Part shown: positions 1 to 5,638 of the stretch, in pieces
How the letters are laid out: every line of letters begins with the position of its first letter
Position numbering within the stretch: the stretch's first letter is position 1
Origin: Actinomycetes bacterium
Lineage (GTDB): Bacteria > Actinomycetota > Actinomycetes > Streptosporangiales > Streptosporangiaceae
Direction: 5' to 3'
Assembly: GCA_023425615.1 (NCBI GenBank)
Contig: JAFACJ010001193.1
Coordinates: 1 to 6,900, forward strand
DNA: 6,900 nucleotides
Position numbers and translations under genes: made by a program
Notes under the pieces: generated by a model
What the model was told of the DNA's origin: nothing
Seen by the model: only the letters and a program-made list of their open reading frames with translations
The model's database searches: none

Positions 1-786
1 GGCGTAGACGGTCAGCCCGGGGGAGGTCGGGTCGAGCCGGGTGTCCAGGGTGCGCGGGGCGTGGGCGAACCCGGCGAAGAGCGCGGCGATCTGGGCGTCG
101 GTGCGGACGGTGAGGCCGGCGCCGGTCCCGGCGTAGATCCCCTCGACCGCCTCGACCCTCTCGGCGTCGGCGCGGTCGCGGGAGAGATGGCTGAGGACCA
201 GCGCGCTGCCCGCCGCCATGACGTTGCGGAAGGCGCGCACCGTGCGCGCGGGCGCGGGCAGGTAGGGCAGCACGTCGCCGAACAGCACGGCCACCGGGCG
301 GCCGAAGTCGACGGCGTCCTGGGCGCTCAGCCTGGCGATGAGCTCCTCGGGGGAGCGCAGGTCGCCCTGGAGGGCGCGCACGCCGGGGACACCGGTGAGC
401 AGGGCGCGGTTGTGCACCGCGACGATGGGGTCGTTGTCGACGTAGACGACCCGCCGGGATTCCGTCTCGTCCGTGCCCGCCGCCTCATGGGTGCAGGGGG
501 CGACGGGGAGCCCGGAGCCGAGGTCGAGGAACTGGTCGATGCCGTGCTCGGCGGCCAGCCGGACGACCGAGCGCATGAGGAACTCGCGTCCGACGCGGAC
601 CAGGCCCGCCAGTTCGGGTGCTGCCCGCAGCAGTTCGGTGACGGCCTGGCGGTCGCAGGCGAAGTTGTCCTTGCCGTTCAGCAGATGGTCGCTCATCCGC
701 GCGACGTTGGGCACCGCCAGGTCCAGGTGCGCGCGACGGCCGGGGAAACGACGCACGGACGTGGTCTTCGTCGCGGGGGCGGCCAT
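1..786 (-). CDS. SAM-dependent methyltransferase, DUF574 family (partial, 3' end off the window)
   Basis: 262 codons are visible, reading from ATG 786 down to the window edge. The protein looks like the actinobacterial DUF574 (PF04672, Methyltransf_19) family. Near the N-terminus it has ARMSDHLLNGKDNFACDR (residues 29-46), the family's GGKDN-type signature. SAM-binding motif I is FLDLGSGLPV (87-96). VVYVDNDP (113-120) carries the acidic ribose-binding position, and GDLRSPEEL (141-149) and a VLSHLS strand (197-202) follow. The last visible residues, GLTVYA, match the family's usual end (about 270 residues), so perhaps only ten residues are missing. The start is fixed by AGGAGG six bases upstream and by an in-frame TGA about 50 bases further upstream. 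The substrates of this family are unknown; it is a cytosolic enzyme by appearance. It lies 107 bp after the metallopeptidase gene, probably with its own promoter. The family call is confident; the biological role is not known. Confidence 0.9.
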   Translation of the reverse strand, partial: MAAPATKTTSVRRFPGRRAHLDLAVPNVARMSDHLLNGKDNFACDRQAVTELLRAAPELAGLVRVGREFLMRSVVRLAAEHGIDQFLDLGSGLPVAPCTHEAAGTDETESRRVVYVDNDPIVAVHNRALLTGVPGVRALQGDLRSPEELIARLSAQDAVDFGRPVAVLFGDVLPYLPAPARTVRAFRNVMAAGSALVLSHLSRDRADAERVEAVEGIYAGTGAGLTVRTDAQIAALFAGFAHAPRTLDTRLDPTSPGLTVYA

Positions 787-789
787 CGG

Positions 790-797
790 GCACCTCC
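790..797 (-). promoter_or_regulatory. Ribosome binding site of the methyltransferase gene
   Basis: On the minus strand AGGAGGTG precedes ATG 786, leaving six bases between AGGAGG and the ATG. It decides the start. A GTG inside the same site opens a different frame, which lacks the methyltransferase motifs. Confidence 0.75.
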
Positions 798-854
798 TGA
801 TCTCATACTGATGCAGGGGCCGTCATGGCTCTCGGTCGACGGCAGTAGAACCGC

Positions 855-884
855 AGCCTAACCATCGGTGACCTTGAGCGGCAA
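855..884 (-). promoter_or_regulatory. Candidate promoter of the methyltransferase gene
   Basis: On the minus strand TTGCCG (884 to 879) and TAGGCT (860 to 855) are separated by 18 bases, a plausible -35/-10 pair for a housekeeping sigma factor. Transcription would begin near 848 and leave an untranslated leader of about 62 bases. The -10 is weak apart from the conserved TA...T positions, so this is a suggestion only. Confidence 0.3.
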
Positions 885-893
885 GGGCCCCGG

Positions 894-1442
894 CTAACGC
901 AGGTGGGACAGTTCCTCGGCGATGCGGCGCAGCCGGGCGGGTGCCTGCGGGGGGAGCGCGCCCGCGGGGCGTCCGGGGGATTCGGTGAGCCGTGCCAGCA
1001 GCAGGTCGGCCAGCTCCTCGGCCTCCTGCTCCTGCTCTCCGGTGTGCGCGCCGCGGGCCGCGACGATCCGCGCCATCTTGCCCGGCAGATGCGGCAGGAA
1101 CTGGCGGCGCACGCCCTCCAGGGAGGCGGGCTCGTGGCCGAGCAGGACGTGCGCGAGTTCGTGCAGCAGGATGCCGAGGCGGTGGTACCAGGAGCGGGAG
1201 GCGGCGCAGTAGACGACATAGGAGCCGTCGGCCAGCCGGACGGTCGCGCCGCTGAAGGGGGCGCCGTTCATCGAGGTGAACCGCACCATCACCGGGGCCC
1301 GCAGGATCTCTCCCATCAGCTCGCCGGTGCGGCGGCACGCCTCGCGGTAGGTGGTGGACGGGTCGAGGGCGAGGCGCTCGGAGGTCCGCGCGCACAGCTC
1401 CTCATGAGCGGTGCCGCCGGTGCCGCCGGTGCGGTCGGTCAT
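894..1442 (-). CDS. ImmA/IrrE-family zinc metallopeptidase
   Basis: This 182-residue protein has the HExxH zincin motif in HELAHVLLGH (residues 94-103), giving zinc ligands H94 and H98 and catalytic E95. The later EQEAEELADLLL stretch (138-149) matches the family's E-A-x-x-[FL]-A block and should supply the third ligand, probably E140. IrrE and ImmA peptidases typically cleave or inactivate a helix-turn-helix repressor in the cytosol. The ATG lies inside the stop of the upstream regulator (ATGA overlap), with GGAGGG eight bases before the start, so the two proteins are made together and the regulator is the obvious candidate substrate. The frame is open well upstream into the regulator gene, but a longer product would drop the SD site and the overlap architecture, so the ATG at 1442 is preferred. 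There is no signal peptide or membrane segment. The fold call is confident; the regulator as substrate is inferred. Confidence 0.88.
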   Translation of the reverse strand: MTDRTGGTGGTAHEELCARTSERLALDPSTTYREACRRTGELMGEILRAPVMVRFTSMNGAPFSGATVRLADGSYVVYCAASRSWYHRLGILLHELAHVLLGHEPASLEGVRRQFLPHLPGKMARIVAARGAHTGEQEQEAEELADLLLARLTESPGRPAGALPPQAPARLRRIAEELSHLR

Positions 1443-2185
1443 CGTCTGATCCCTCCGTTGTGGAAGATCCAGGCGGACTCGCCGGGCTCCTGCCGCTCGG
1501 GGAGGTCCCCGGAGTCCAGTGCCTCGGTGACCGCGTGCACCGCGCGGCGGCGCAGCTCCGGCGTCCAGTCCGAGGCGTGCCTCGCCAGGCGCGCGGCGAA
1601 CTCCACGACCCCGGCGTCGCGCAGCGCGATCAGCGCGGCGAGCTCCTCGTCGATCCGCTCGGCGAGCCGGTCGTCGAGGAAGTAGGCGGCCTGCGGGCCG
1701 TTCTCGTCGGTGAGGCCGAAGAAGTCGGCGAGCGCCAGCATGTGGCGCAGCCGCGGGTTGGGCGGCATCGCGGGGGAGGTGCTGAGCAGCTCCCGGATGT
1801 AGCTGGAGGAGATGGACCCGCCGCCGGAGGTGATCGTGGCCGCCGCCTCCTCCGGGGTGTAGGGGCCGCGGTGCGCCGGGTGGATCGCGGCGAACAGATG
1901 GCGGAGCTTGGCGCCGAACGACCGCCGCGGATGCTCGGGCCCCGCGCGCTCGCTGCGTCCGCCGACGAACACCGCGGGACAGACGTCCAGTGCCGCCGCC
2001 AGGTCCTCGATGGTCTGGAGGGTGGGGTTGTCGCGGTGGCCCTTGCGCAGATGGGAGATGTACCCGTCGGTGATCTCGCCGCCCCGTTCGGTGATGAGCC
2101 GTGCCAGTTCGGTGTTGGTGAACGGCTCGCGCCACCGGGGCCGCGCGCACAGCCGGTCCAAGATCATCGCGAAATTCTCGGTCAT
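1439..2185 (-). CDS. EspR-like regulator with two helix-turn-helix units
   Basis: This 248-residue DNA-binding protein has two related halves. Residues 4-74 form an XRE-like helix-turn-helix, with TNTELARLI as the scaffold helix and DGYISHLRKGHRDNP around the recognition helix. Residues 89-223 read like a whole second regulator, very close to mycobacterial EspR (Rv3849): FGAKLRHLFAAIHPAHRGPYT, then SSSYIRELL, ALADFFGL, AAYFLDDRLAERIDEEL and ALRDAGVVEFAARL. These correspond to EspR's HTH and C-terminal dimerisation helices. The second recognition region (STSPAMPPNPR) has lost the usual polar, basic character, so the second unit may serve mainly for dimerisation. GGAGG lies six bases before the ATG. 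The gene is translationally coupled to the ImmA-type peptidase, which suggests a repressor or architectural protein controlled by proteolysis. Target genes are unknown; the operon's own promoter is the first candidate. Confidence 0.85.
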   Translation of the reverse strand: MTENFAMILDRLCARPRWREPFTNTELARLITERGGEITDGYISHLRKGHRDNPTLQTIEDLAAALDVCPAVFVGGRSERAGPEHPRRSFGAKLRHLFAAIHPAHRGPYTPEEAAATITSGGGSISSSYIRELLSTSPAMPPNPRLRHMLALADFFGLTDENGPQAAYFLDDRLAERIDEELAALIALRDAGVVEFAARLARHASDWTPELRRRAVHAVTEALDSGDLPERQEPGESAWIFHNGGIRR

Positions 2186-2189
2186 GCCT

Positions 2190-2197
2190 GCCCTCCA
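2190..2197 (-). promoter_or_regulatory. Ribosome binding site of the EspR-like regulator gene
   Basis: Reading the minus strand, TGGAGGGC precedes ATG 2185 with about six bases of spacing after GGAGG. It supports this start. Confidence 0.6.
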
Positions 2198-2205
2198 GGC
2201 GCCTC

Positions 2206-2235
2206 ACTGTAGCGGTCCGGAAGATCCCTTCTCCA
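2206..2235 (-). promoter_or_regulatory. Candidate promoter of the regulator-peptidase operon
   Basis: On the minus strand TGGAGA (2235 to 2230) and TACAGT (2211 to 2206) are 18 bases apart. TACAGT is a good actinobacterial -10; the -35 matches the consensus at four of six positions. The start point would be near 2199, giving a leader of about 14 bases. The -35 lies inside the dyad at 2228-2248, a typical arrangement for autorepression. Confidence 0.4.
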
Positions 2236-2248
2236 CGGCTCGGAGAAG
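2228..2248 (-). promoter_or_regulatory. 7-7-7 dyad: operator or weak terminator after amt
   Basis: CTTCTCC (2228-2234) is the exact inverse of GGAGAAG (2242-2248), around a seven-base centre. It begins 14 bases after the amt stop codon and could fold as a small hairpin, but no T-run follows on the minus strand, so it is a poor intrinsic terminator. It overlaps the predicted -35 of the EspR-like gene, which makes an operator the more attractive reading. Its TTCTCC/GGAGAA half-sites recur in the palindrome before tetR. Confidence 0.4.
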
Positions 2249-2262
2249 AAGGCGGTTTCCGG

Positions 2263-3534
2263 TCAGGATCCGGGCAATCGCTCACTTTCATAGGCAGTCT
2301 CCCCATGCAGGGAGAAGTCAAGGCCGACCGTCTCGTCCTGGGAGGAGACCCGGTTGCGGCGGGCCGGAAGGCGGTCGAGGACCAGTCCGAGGAAATAGGT
2401 GACGAAGAAGCTGTAGCACGTCACCGCCGAGACCACGCCGACCTGGATGAGGAGCTGGTGGGCGTCGCCGCCGTAGAGCAGCCCGTCGGGGGCGGAGGGG
2501 TTGACCTCCTTGGTGGCGAAGAGGCCGACGCACAGCGAGCCGATCACCCCGCCGATGAGATGCAGGCCGCACACGTCCAGCGAGTCGTCGATCCGCAGCC
2601 TGCTCTTCAGCGGCACCACCAGGGCGCAGCCGATTCCGGCCAGGACGCCGACGGCGATCGAGCCCACCGGGCTGACGAAGCCGGCGCAGGGGGTGATGGC
2701 CACGAGGCCGGCCACCGCGCCGGAGGCGGCGCCCAGCGCGGTGGGCTTGCCGTACCTGATCCGCTCGACCAGCACCCACACGAGCAGGGCGGAGCCCGCC
2801 GCGGTGTTGGTGTTGACGAACGCGTAGGCGGCGATGTTGTCGGCGCGCAGCGCCGAGCCGGCGTTGAAGCCGAACCAGCCGAACCAGAGCATGGCCGCGC
2901 CCAGCAGGATGAACGGCACGTTGTGCGGCGCCATGTGGGCGCGTGGCCAGCCGATGCGGCGGCCGAGCAGGACCGCCATCGCCAGGCCCGCGGCCCCGGC
3001 GTTGCAGTGCACGACGGTGCCGCCGGCGAAGTCCAGCGCGCCGAGCTGGAACGCCCAGCCGTCGGGGGAGAAGACCCAGTGCGCGACGGGCGCGTAGACG
3101 AGGATCGACCACAGCACGATGAACGGGACGAACGCGCCGAACCGCCAGCGCTCCACCGCCGAGCCGGTGAGCAGGGCGGGGGTGATGATCGCGAACATCA
3201 TCTGGAAGGCGGCGTAGACCAGCGGCGGGATGGTCAGCGCCGTGTCGCCGGAGAAGCCGGGCACCGCCTCGTCCATGTGGGCGAGGCCGGCGAAGCGCAG
3301 CCCGCCCAGCACGGGGTTGTCGCCGCCGAAGGCCAGCGAGTAGGAGACCGCCACCCAGGTGACGCCGACCAGCGCCATCGTGATGTAGCTCTGGAGCATG
3401 GTGTTGAGGACGTTCTTGGCACGCACCATGCCGCCGTAGAGGAACGCGACGCCCGGTGTCATGAAGAGCACGAGGGCGGTGCAGGCCAGCACCCAGGCGG
3501 TGGCGCCCGAGTCGACCGTGGAGAAGTCGAACAT
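2263..3534 (-). CDS. amt: Ammonium transporter, Amt/MEP/Rh family
   Basis: This 423-residue integral membrane protein has the usual eleven-helix Amt pattern. The N-terminus enters helix 1 directly (SGATAWVLACTALVLFMTPG) with no signal peptide. The pore residues are present: D168 in LDFAGGTVVH, twin histidines H176 and H325 (CGLHLIGG), phenylalanines F110 and F114 (FQMMFA), and F223 and S227 in FGFNAGSAL. The C-terminal tail has the conserved GLDFSLHGETAY block that couples the pore to PII proteins. At the outer recruitment site the tryptophan equivalent to E. coli W148 appears to be F155, though an adjacent indel makes that alignment uncertain. It imports ammonium at the plasma membrane, feeding glutamine synthetase. 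No glnK or glnD follows; the next gene starts 77 bases on and is unrelated. A GlnR-like box and a TATAGT -10 lie upstream. The family call is near certain. Confidence 0.97.
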   Translation of the reverse strand: MFDFSTVDSGATAWVLACTALVLFMTPGVAFLYGGMVRAKNVLNTMLQSYITMALVGVTWVAVSYSLAFGGDNPVLGGLRFAGLAHMDEAVPGFSGDTALTIPPLVYAAFQMMFAIITPALLTGSAVERWRFGAFVPFIVLWSILVYAPVAHWVFSPDGWAFQLGALDFAGGTVVHCNAGAAGLAMAVLLGRRIGWPRAHMAPHNVPFILLGAAMLWFGWFGFNAGSALRADNIAAYAFVNTNTAAGSALLVWVLVERIRYGKPTALGAASGAVAGLVAITPCAGFVSPVGSIAVGVLAGIGCALVVPLKSRLRIDDSLDVCGLHLIGGVIGSLCVGLFATKEVNPSAPDGLLYGGDAHQLLIQVGVVSAVTCYSFFVTYFLGLVLDRLPARRNRVSSQDETVGLDFSLHGETAYESERLPGS

Positions 3535-3552
3535 CGTTCCATCTCAGTTCGC

Positions 3553-3558
3553 ACTATA
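3553..3558 (-). promoter_or_regulatory. -10 element of the amt promoter
   Basis: TATAGT on the minus strand (3558 to 3553) is a strong -10. Transcription should start near 3546, about 12 bases before the ATG. At 16-18 bases upstream there are only poor -35 matches (such as GAGAAA), which is usual for promoters that need an activator, here plausibly GlnR. Confidence 0.5.
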
Positions 3559-3569
3559 GATCCGCGTAT

Positions 3570-3588
3570 CGTGCCATTTCTCGGCACG
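3570..3588. repeat. 19-base dyad, 6-7-6, upstream of amt
   Basis: CGTGCC (3570-3575) and GGCACG (3583-3588) are perfect inverse arms around seven bases. The dyad lies in the -24 to -42 region of the predicted amt promoter, so a bound protein there would block RNA polymerase. The cognate regulator is not identifiable. Confidence 0.35.
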
Positions 3589-3595
3589 GCACCAC

Positions 3596-3614
3596 CGGTG
3601 ATCGCGTGTCACCG
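3596..3614. repeat. Second 19-base dyad, 6-7-6, between amt and tetR
   Basis: CGGTGA (3596-3601) and TCACCG (3609-3614) are perfect inverse arms around seven bases. This is the same geometry as the dyad at 3570-3588, with centres 26 bases apart but different arm sequences. It overlaps the proximal end of the GlnR-like box. Confidence 0.35.
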
Positions 3615-3632
3615 CCGTTAAGGTTCCGTTTC
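3606..3632 (-). promoter_or_regulatory. Candidate GlnR box of amt
   Basis: Reading the minus strand, GAAAC (3632 to 3628), TTAAC (3621 to 3617) and GACAC (3610 to 3606) are separated by exactly six bases each. The published actinobacterial GlnR box alternates gTnAC and GaAAC blocks with six-base spacers. The three blocks match at 5/5, 3/4 and 4/5 specified positions. The box lies about 60-85 bases upstream of the predicted amt start point, a normal activator position. A fourth block upstream is poor. Confidence 0.5.
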
Positions 3633-3642
3633 TTCTGTGTGG

Positions 3643-3689
3643 ACCGGTACCGCACGTTCTCCATCAAATGATTGACGGAGAACCGGTAC
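3643..3689. repeat. Direct repeat ACCGGTAC, two copies
   Basis: The eight-base word ACCGGTAC occurs at 3643-3650 and 3682-3689, flanking the tetR palindrome; the second copy shares its last two bases. A one-mismatch version, ACCAGTAC, lies at 3711-3718 just inside tetR. The copies could be half-sites of a regulator or chance in GC-rich sequence. Confidence 0.3.
3656..3683. promoter_or_regulatory. 28-base palindrome, probable TetR operator
   Basis: The left arm, GTTCTCCATCAA (3656-3667), and the right arm, TTGACGGAGAAC (3672-3683), pair at 11 of 12 positions; the only mismatch is 3663 with 3676. The centre is four bases (3668-3671). The right arm contains the -35 hexamer TTGACG of the operon promoter. 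Near-perfect palindromes next to their own gene are typical TetR-family operators, so autorepression is the simplest reading. Confidence 0.7.
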
Positions 3690-3701
3690 TTGTCCTACTT
3701 T
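3672..3701 (+). promoter_or_regulatory. Promoter of the tetR-transporter-lyase operon
   Basis: TTGACG (3672-3677) and TACTTT (3696-3701) are separated by 18 bases. This is the best promoter match in the window. The expected start point is at or within a base or two of 3708, the A of the tetR ATG, which predicts a leaderless mRNA. The absence of any Shine-Dalgarno sequence before that ATG agrees with this. Confidence 0.6.
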
Positions 3702-3707
3702 TCCGGG

Positions 3708-4304
3708 ATGACCAGTACCCAAGGAGAGGCAGCGGTCCAGCGGATCCTCGACGCGGCGACGGGACTCTTCGCCGAGAAGGGCTTCGCCGGCGCCTCGACC
3801 CGGCAGATCGCCGACGCCGCCGGACTCAACATCGCCACCGTCAGCTACCACCTCGGCGGCAAACGCGACATGTACCTGGCGGTCATGGAACGCGCGGCCG
3901 ACCGCGAGCACCAGGCCATGGCCGAGGCCATGGCCGCGTTCACCCCCACCCCCGAGGGCGTGCACCTGCTGGCCGACCGCTACCTGGACTTCTGCGCCGC
4001 GCACCCCGAGATCACCGCGCTGTGGCTGCGGCGCTGGCTCTCGGAGGCGGGGGACATCACCTCCCTGGAGGCCGAACGGGTCAACCCCCTGGTCGCACGG
4101 GTCACGGAACTGGCACGGCAGGCCGCGGGCCCCGAAGCCGACGTGGAGTACGCGGTCTGGTCGGTGATCTGGTGCGTGCACGGCTTCGTCCAGGGCGGCG
4201 TCCTCGACGAGAAGGGCAGCCGCCGGCGCACCGCCGACCAGGAGGCGCTCCGCCGCTTCCGGCACACCCTGCACCGCCTCGTGGACGGGCTGCTGGACCT
4301 GTGA
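3708..4304 (+). CDS. TetR/AcrR-family transcriptional repressor
   Basis: This 198-residue regulator has a classic TetR_N DNA-binding domain at residues 10-56: RILDAATGLFAEKGF, then TRQIADAAGLNIATVSYHLG, with the family's terminal Y-x-x-x-x-K-x-x-x-Y pattern in YHLGGKRDMY. The remaining helices form the ligand-binding and dimerisation domain; C156, H158 and W151/W155 fall in a likely ligand-facing helix. A longer frame from TTG 3672 exists, but that codon is the -35 box in the palindrome and has no ribosome site. ATG 3708 sits where transcription should start, so a leaderless product is preferred. The transporter GTG overlaps the stop codon (GTGA). The protein probably binds the palindrome at 3656-3683 and releases it when the operon's substrate or a product is present. 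The ligand cannot be read from sequence. Confidence 0.92.
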   Translation: MTSTQGEAAVQRILDAATGLFAEKGFAGASTRQIADAAGLNIATVSYHLGGKRDMYLAVMERAADREHQAMAEAMAAFTPTPEGVHLLADRYLDFCAAHPEITALWLRRWLSEAGDITSLEAERVNPLVARVTELARQAAGPEADVEYAVWSVIWCVHGFVQGGVLDEKGSRRRTADQEALRRFRHTLHRLVDGLLDL

Positions 4305-5638
4305 GCGGCGGCCCGGTCCCCAGACGGCGGCTCCTGGGATACGCGCTCGGCTCGGTCGGCACCGGCATCTTCTCCACCACCCCCGGCCTGCTGCTCCTGT
4401 ACTACCTCACCGACGTGATGGGCGTCCCCGCCGCCGTCGCGGGCGTCGCGCTGGTCCTGCCCAAGGCGTGGGACGTCCTGCTCAACCCCTACGTCGGCAC
4501 CCTCAGCGACAGGGAGGCGGTCCGCACCGGCCGCCGCGTCCGGCTGCTGCTCCTCGGCGCGCTCACCCTCCCGGTGCTGTTCGCGCTGATGTTCGCCGCG
4601 CCCGCGCACGGCACCGCCGCCGCGGCCTGGGTGATGGTCGTGTTCCTGCTGGCCGCCAGCGCCTTCGCCGCCTTCCAGGTGCCCTACGTGGCGCTGCCCG
4701 CGGAGATCTCCGACCTGCCCGGGGAACGCTCCCGCGCCATGGCCTGGCGGATCGTCGCCCTCACTTTCGGGATCCTGCTGGCCGGCGGGCTCGCCCCCGA
4801 GATCGTCGGCGCGGGCGGCGACGGACGCGGCGGCTACCTCCTCATGGGCGCGGTCATCGGCCTGCTCATGGGCGCGGCGATGCTGGCCTCCGCCCTGTCC
4901 ACCCGCTGGATCGCCTCCCGCCCCGGCCCGCGCCCGCTGGGATTCGCCGCCGCCCTGCGCGCCGCCCGCGGCAACCGCCCCTTCTTCGCGCTGCTCGGCG
5001 CGTTCGCCCTCCAGTCGCTGGCCGTCGCGGTGATGCTCGCGGGCGCCGCCTACGTCGCCGAATACCGCCTCGGCGACGACGGCCTCACCTCGGTGCTGTT
5101 CCTCTGCCTCGTCGCCCCCAGCGCCCTGGCCGTCCCCGCGTGGAACCGCCTGGCCGCACGCTACGGCGCGGTGTCCTGCTACCTGCTGGCCGTCGCCCTC
5201 TTCATCGCCGCGGTGGCCGCGCTCTTCCCCGCTCTCACCGCCGGATCCCGGGCCGCGACCTTCGCGCTGACCGCCCTGCTGGGCGTCTGCTACGCCGCCC
5301 TCCAGCTCCTGCCGCTGTCCCTGCTCCCCGAGACCGTCCACGCCGACGCCGAACGCACCGGCCAAGCCCAGGCCGGAGCCTTCACCGGCGCCTGGACCGC
5401 GGCCGAGACCGGCGCCATGGCACTCGGCTCAGGCGTCTACTCCGCCGTCCTTGCCCTCACCGGCTTCCGCTCCACCGAATCCGGCGACGAGGTCCTCCAG
5501 AGCGACACCGCCCTCACCGGCCTCACCGTCGGCTTCACCCTCCTCCCGGCCCTGCTGCTCCTCCTCAGCATCCCCCTCCTCCTCGCCTACCGCACCCGTG
5601 CCTCACACCACCTTGAAGGAACACCCCATGCTGCCTGA
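4301..5638 (+). CDS. MFS transporter of the GPH/MelB type (MFS_2)
   Basis: This 445-residue protein has about twelve membrane helices and starts at GTG 4301 in a four-base overlap with tetR. Signs of the MFS_2 (PF13347) family are PKAWDVLLNPYVGTLSDR (residues 54-71) in the helix 2/loop 2-3 region, FQVPYVALPAEI (125-136), SRAMAWRIVA (144-153) and the late TGAWTAAETGAMALGSG block (362-378). Known members move sugars, lysolipids or, in MFSD2B, sphingosine-1-phosphate, often with sodium or protons. D58 matches the MelB cation residue D55, but the partner D59 position is N62. The helix 11 lysine of MelB appears absent, with acidic E369 nearby. The gene ends 11 bases inside the lyase gene, so transporter and enzyme are made together. 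Import of the lyase substrate is the likely role; export of a product or a toxic amine is possible. Confidence 0.88.
   Translation: MSGGPVPRRRLLGYALGSVGTGIFSTTPGLLLLYYLTDVMGVPAAVAGVALVLPKAWDVLLNPYVGTLSDREAVRTGRRVRLLLLGALTLPVLFALMFAAPAHGTAAAAWVMVVFLLAASAFAAFQVPYVALPAEISDLPGERSRAMAWRIVALTFGILLAGGLAPEIVGAGGDGRGGYLLMGAVIGLLMGAAMLASALSTRWIASRPGPRPLGFAAALRAARGNRPFFALLGAFALQSLAVAVMLAGAAYVAEYRLGDDGLTSVLFLCLVAPSALAVPAWNRLAARYGAVSCYLLAVALFIAAVAALFPALTAGSRAATFALTALLGVCYAALQLLPLSLLPETVHADAERTGQAQAGAFTGAWTAAETGAMALGSGVYSAVLALTGFRSTESGDEVLQSDTALTGLTVGFTLLPALLLLLSIPLLLAYRTRASHHLEGTPHAA
5616..5620 (+). promoter_or_regulatory. Ribosome binding site of the lyase-like gene
   Basis: AAGGA lies seven bases before ATG 5628, within the end of the transporter gene. 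It supports that start and translational coupling. Confidence 0.55.

Noticed and set aside
61..861. Plus-strand open frame opposite the methyltransferase
   Set aside because: It is a shadow frame; the minus strand has the DUF574 motifs and a strong ribosome site.
872..886. Small hairpin (CCTTG/CAAGG) just after the metallopeptidase stop
   Set aside because: A five-base stem without a T-run is too weak to call a terminator, and it overlaps the candidate methyltransferase -35.
894..2321. A single 475-residue minus-strand protein ending in the metallopeptidase
   Set aside because: Its first part is an out-of-frame reading of the EspR-like gene, rich in Arg, Pro and Gly. The internal ATG at 1442 has a good ribosome site and an ATGA overlap.
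2305..3621. Long plus-strand open frame antisense to amt
   Set aside because: It is a shadow of high GC content: the translation is a low-complexity run of G, A, E, R, D and H without a fold, while the minus strand encodes an unmistakable Amt protein.
3672..3707. TTG-initiated 12-residue N-terminal extension of TetR
   Set aside because: TTG 3672 is the -35 hexamer within the palindrome, has no ribosome site, and would need transcription from further upstream.
3980..5365. Long minus-strand open frame antisense to tetR and the transporter
   Set aside because: The composition is low-complexity and Gly/Glu/Arg-rich with no motif; the plus strand has clear TetR and MFS_2 proteins.
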